Shown here: positions 6,043 to 6,255 of the stretch, in pieces
Numbering within the stretch: the stretch's first letter is position 1
Layout: the number at the start of each line of letters is the position of its first letter
NCBI GenBank assembly: GCA_018224415.1
Contig: JAGTUZ010000294.1
Location: 1 to 6,255 of the forward strand
Direction of reading: 5' to 3'
Origin: Bacteroidota bacterium
GTDB lineage: Bacteria > Bacteroidota > Ignavibacteria > SZUA-365
Length of the DNA: 6,255 nt
Notes under the pieces: model-generated
The model's input: the letters and a program-made list of their open reading frames with translations, nothing else
What the model was told of the DNA's origin: nothing
The model's database searches: none
Program-made: the position numbers and the translations under genes

Positions 6043-6255
6043 TTACTGGTTTCTTCCCAGAGAGACGAGGAGGAGCAGCGCGAGGGGAAGGAGCATGGTG
6101 AAGTACGAGCCCCAGGCGACGAAGAAGGCGAAGGCCTCGACGACGTACAGCAGCAGGAGCATGAGGGCGAGTTGTTCGCGGGTGAGTCTGCGCCTCCGCC
6201 AGGCGCGCAGGAAGAGCGCGAGCAGCGCGAGGGCGAGGGGGATGTTCAGTACACC
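6043..6255 (-). CDS. C-terminal end of an unidentified membrane protein (start outside window)
   Basis: Read on the reverse strand, an uninterrupted frame enters at the right edge and runs 70 codons to a TAA at 6045-6043. It contains no early start codon, so it is a fragment. The sequence begins GVLNIPLALALLALFLRAWR, has a basic loop (RAWRRRRLTREQ, 17-28), then two hydrophobic stretches at about 29-48 and 50-66, and ends in SLGRNQ. The alternation of leucine-rich helices with an arginine-rich loop is what a real polytopic inner-membrane protein looks like, and its stop sits just outside the inverted repeat. The AFAFFVAWGSYFTMLLPLAL segment could suit a glycosyltransferase or transporter C-terminus, but I do not recognise the family. 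It is convergent with the UXS gene and not part of that unit. Confidence 0.65.
   Translation of the reverse strand, partial: GVLNIPLALALLALFLRAWRRRRLTREQLALMLLLLYVVEAFAFFVAWGSYFTMLLPLALLLLVSLGRNQ

Overview
The window is GC-rich by eye and carries five genes plus one at the right edge. The five forward-strand genes occupy about bases 2-5921, and the C-terminal end of a sixth lies on the reverse strand. A DUF3098-type small membrane protein followed by a DUF2723-type membrane glycosyltransferase-like protein points to the Bacteroidota/Chlorobiota/Ignavibacteriota (FCB) group. The high GC would suit a GC-rich member of the Ignavibacteria/Kapabacteria side better than a typical Bacteroides. This placement is an inference from family distribution; there is no rRNA or other marker gene in the window.

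Left part (2-1730): the C-terminal 294 residues of a LolC/LolE-type ABC permease, then a 145-base gap holding three 20-bp tandem repeats, then a LolD-type ATPase. Together they encode most of a lipoprotein-release type inner-membrane transporter (LolCDE-like), which extracts lipoproteins from the inner membrane and passes them to a periplasmic carrier.

Middle part (1731-5921): a 174-base spacer contains short 10-bp tandem repeats and then an abrupt AT-rich stretch that is the best promoter candidate in the window. It leads into a tight three-gene unit: DUF3098 small membrane protein, DUF2723 membrane protein (933 aa) and UDP-glucuronate decarboxylase (UDP-xylose synthase). The first two overlap by 4 bases (ATGA), the second and third are 13 bases apart, and all three have good Shine-Dalgarno sequences. 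The pairing of a GT-C-like membrane protein related to eukaryotic TMEM260 with a nucleotide-sugar enzyme suggests a role in cell-envelope or secreted-protein glycosylation. The acceptor and donor cannot be read from the sequence.

Right part (5922-6255): a 121-base gap between convergent genes contains a perfect 25-bp inverted repeat built from 'cgaag'-rich repeat units. One arm sits just past the stop codon of each flanking gene. Beyond it, on the reverse strand, is the last 70 residues of a hydrophobic membrane protein of unknown identity. I saw no RNA gene, CRISPR array or transposase. Nothing here can be called an undescribed system with confidence. The most notable items are the DUF2723/UXS gene pairing and the three kinds of intergenic repeat.
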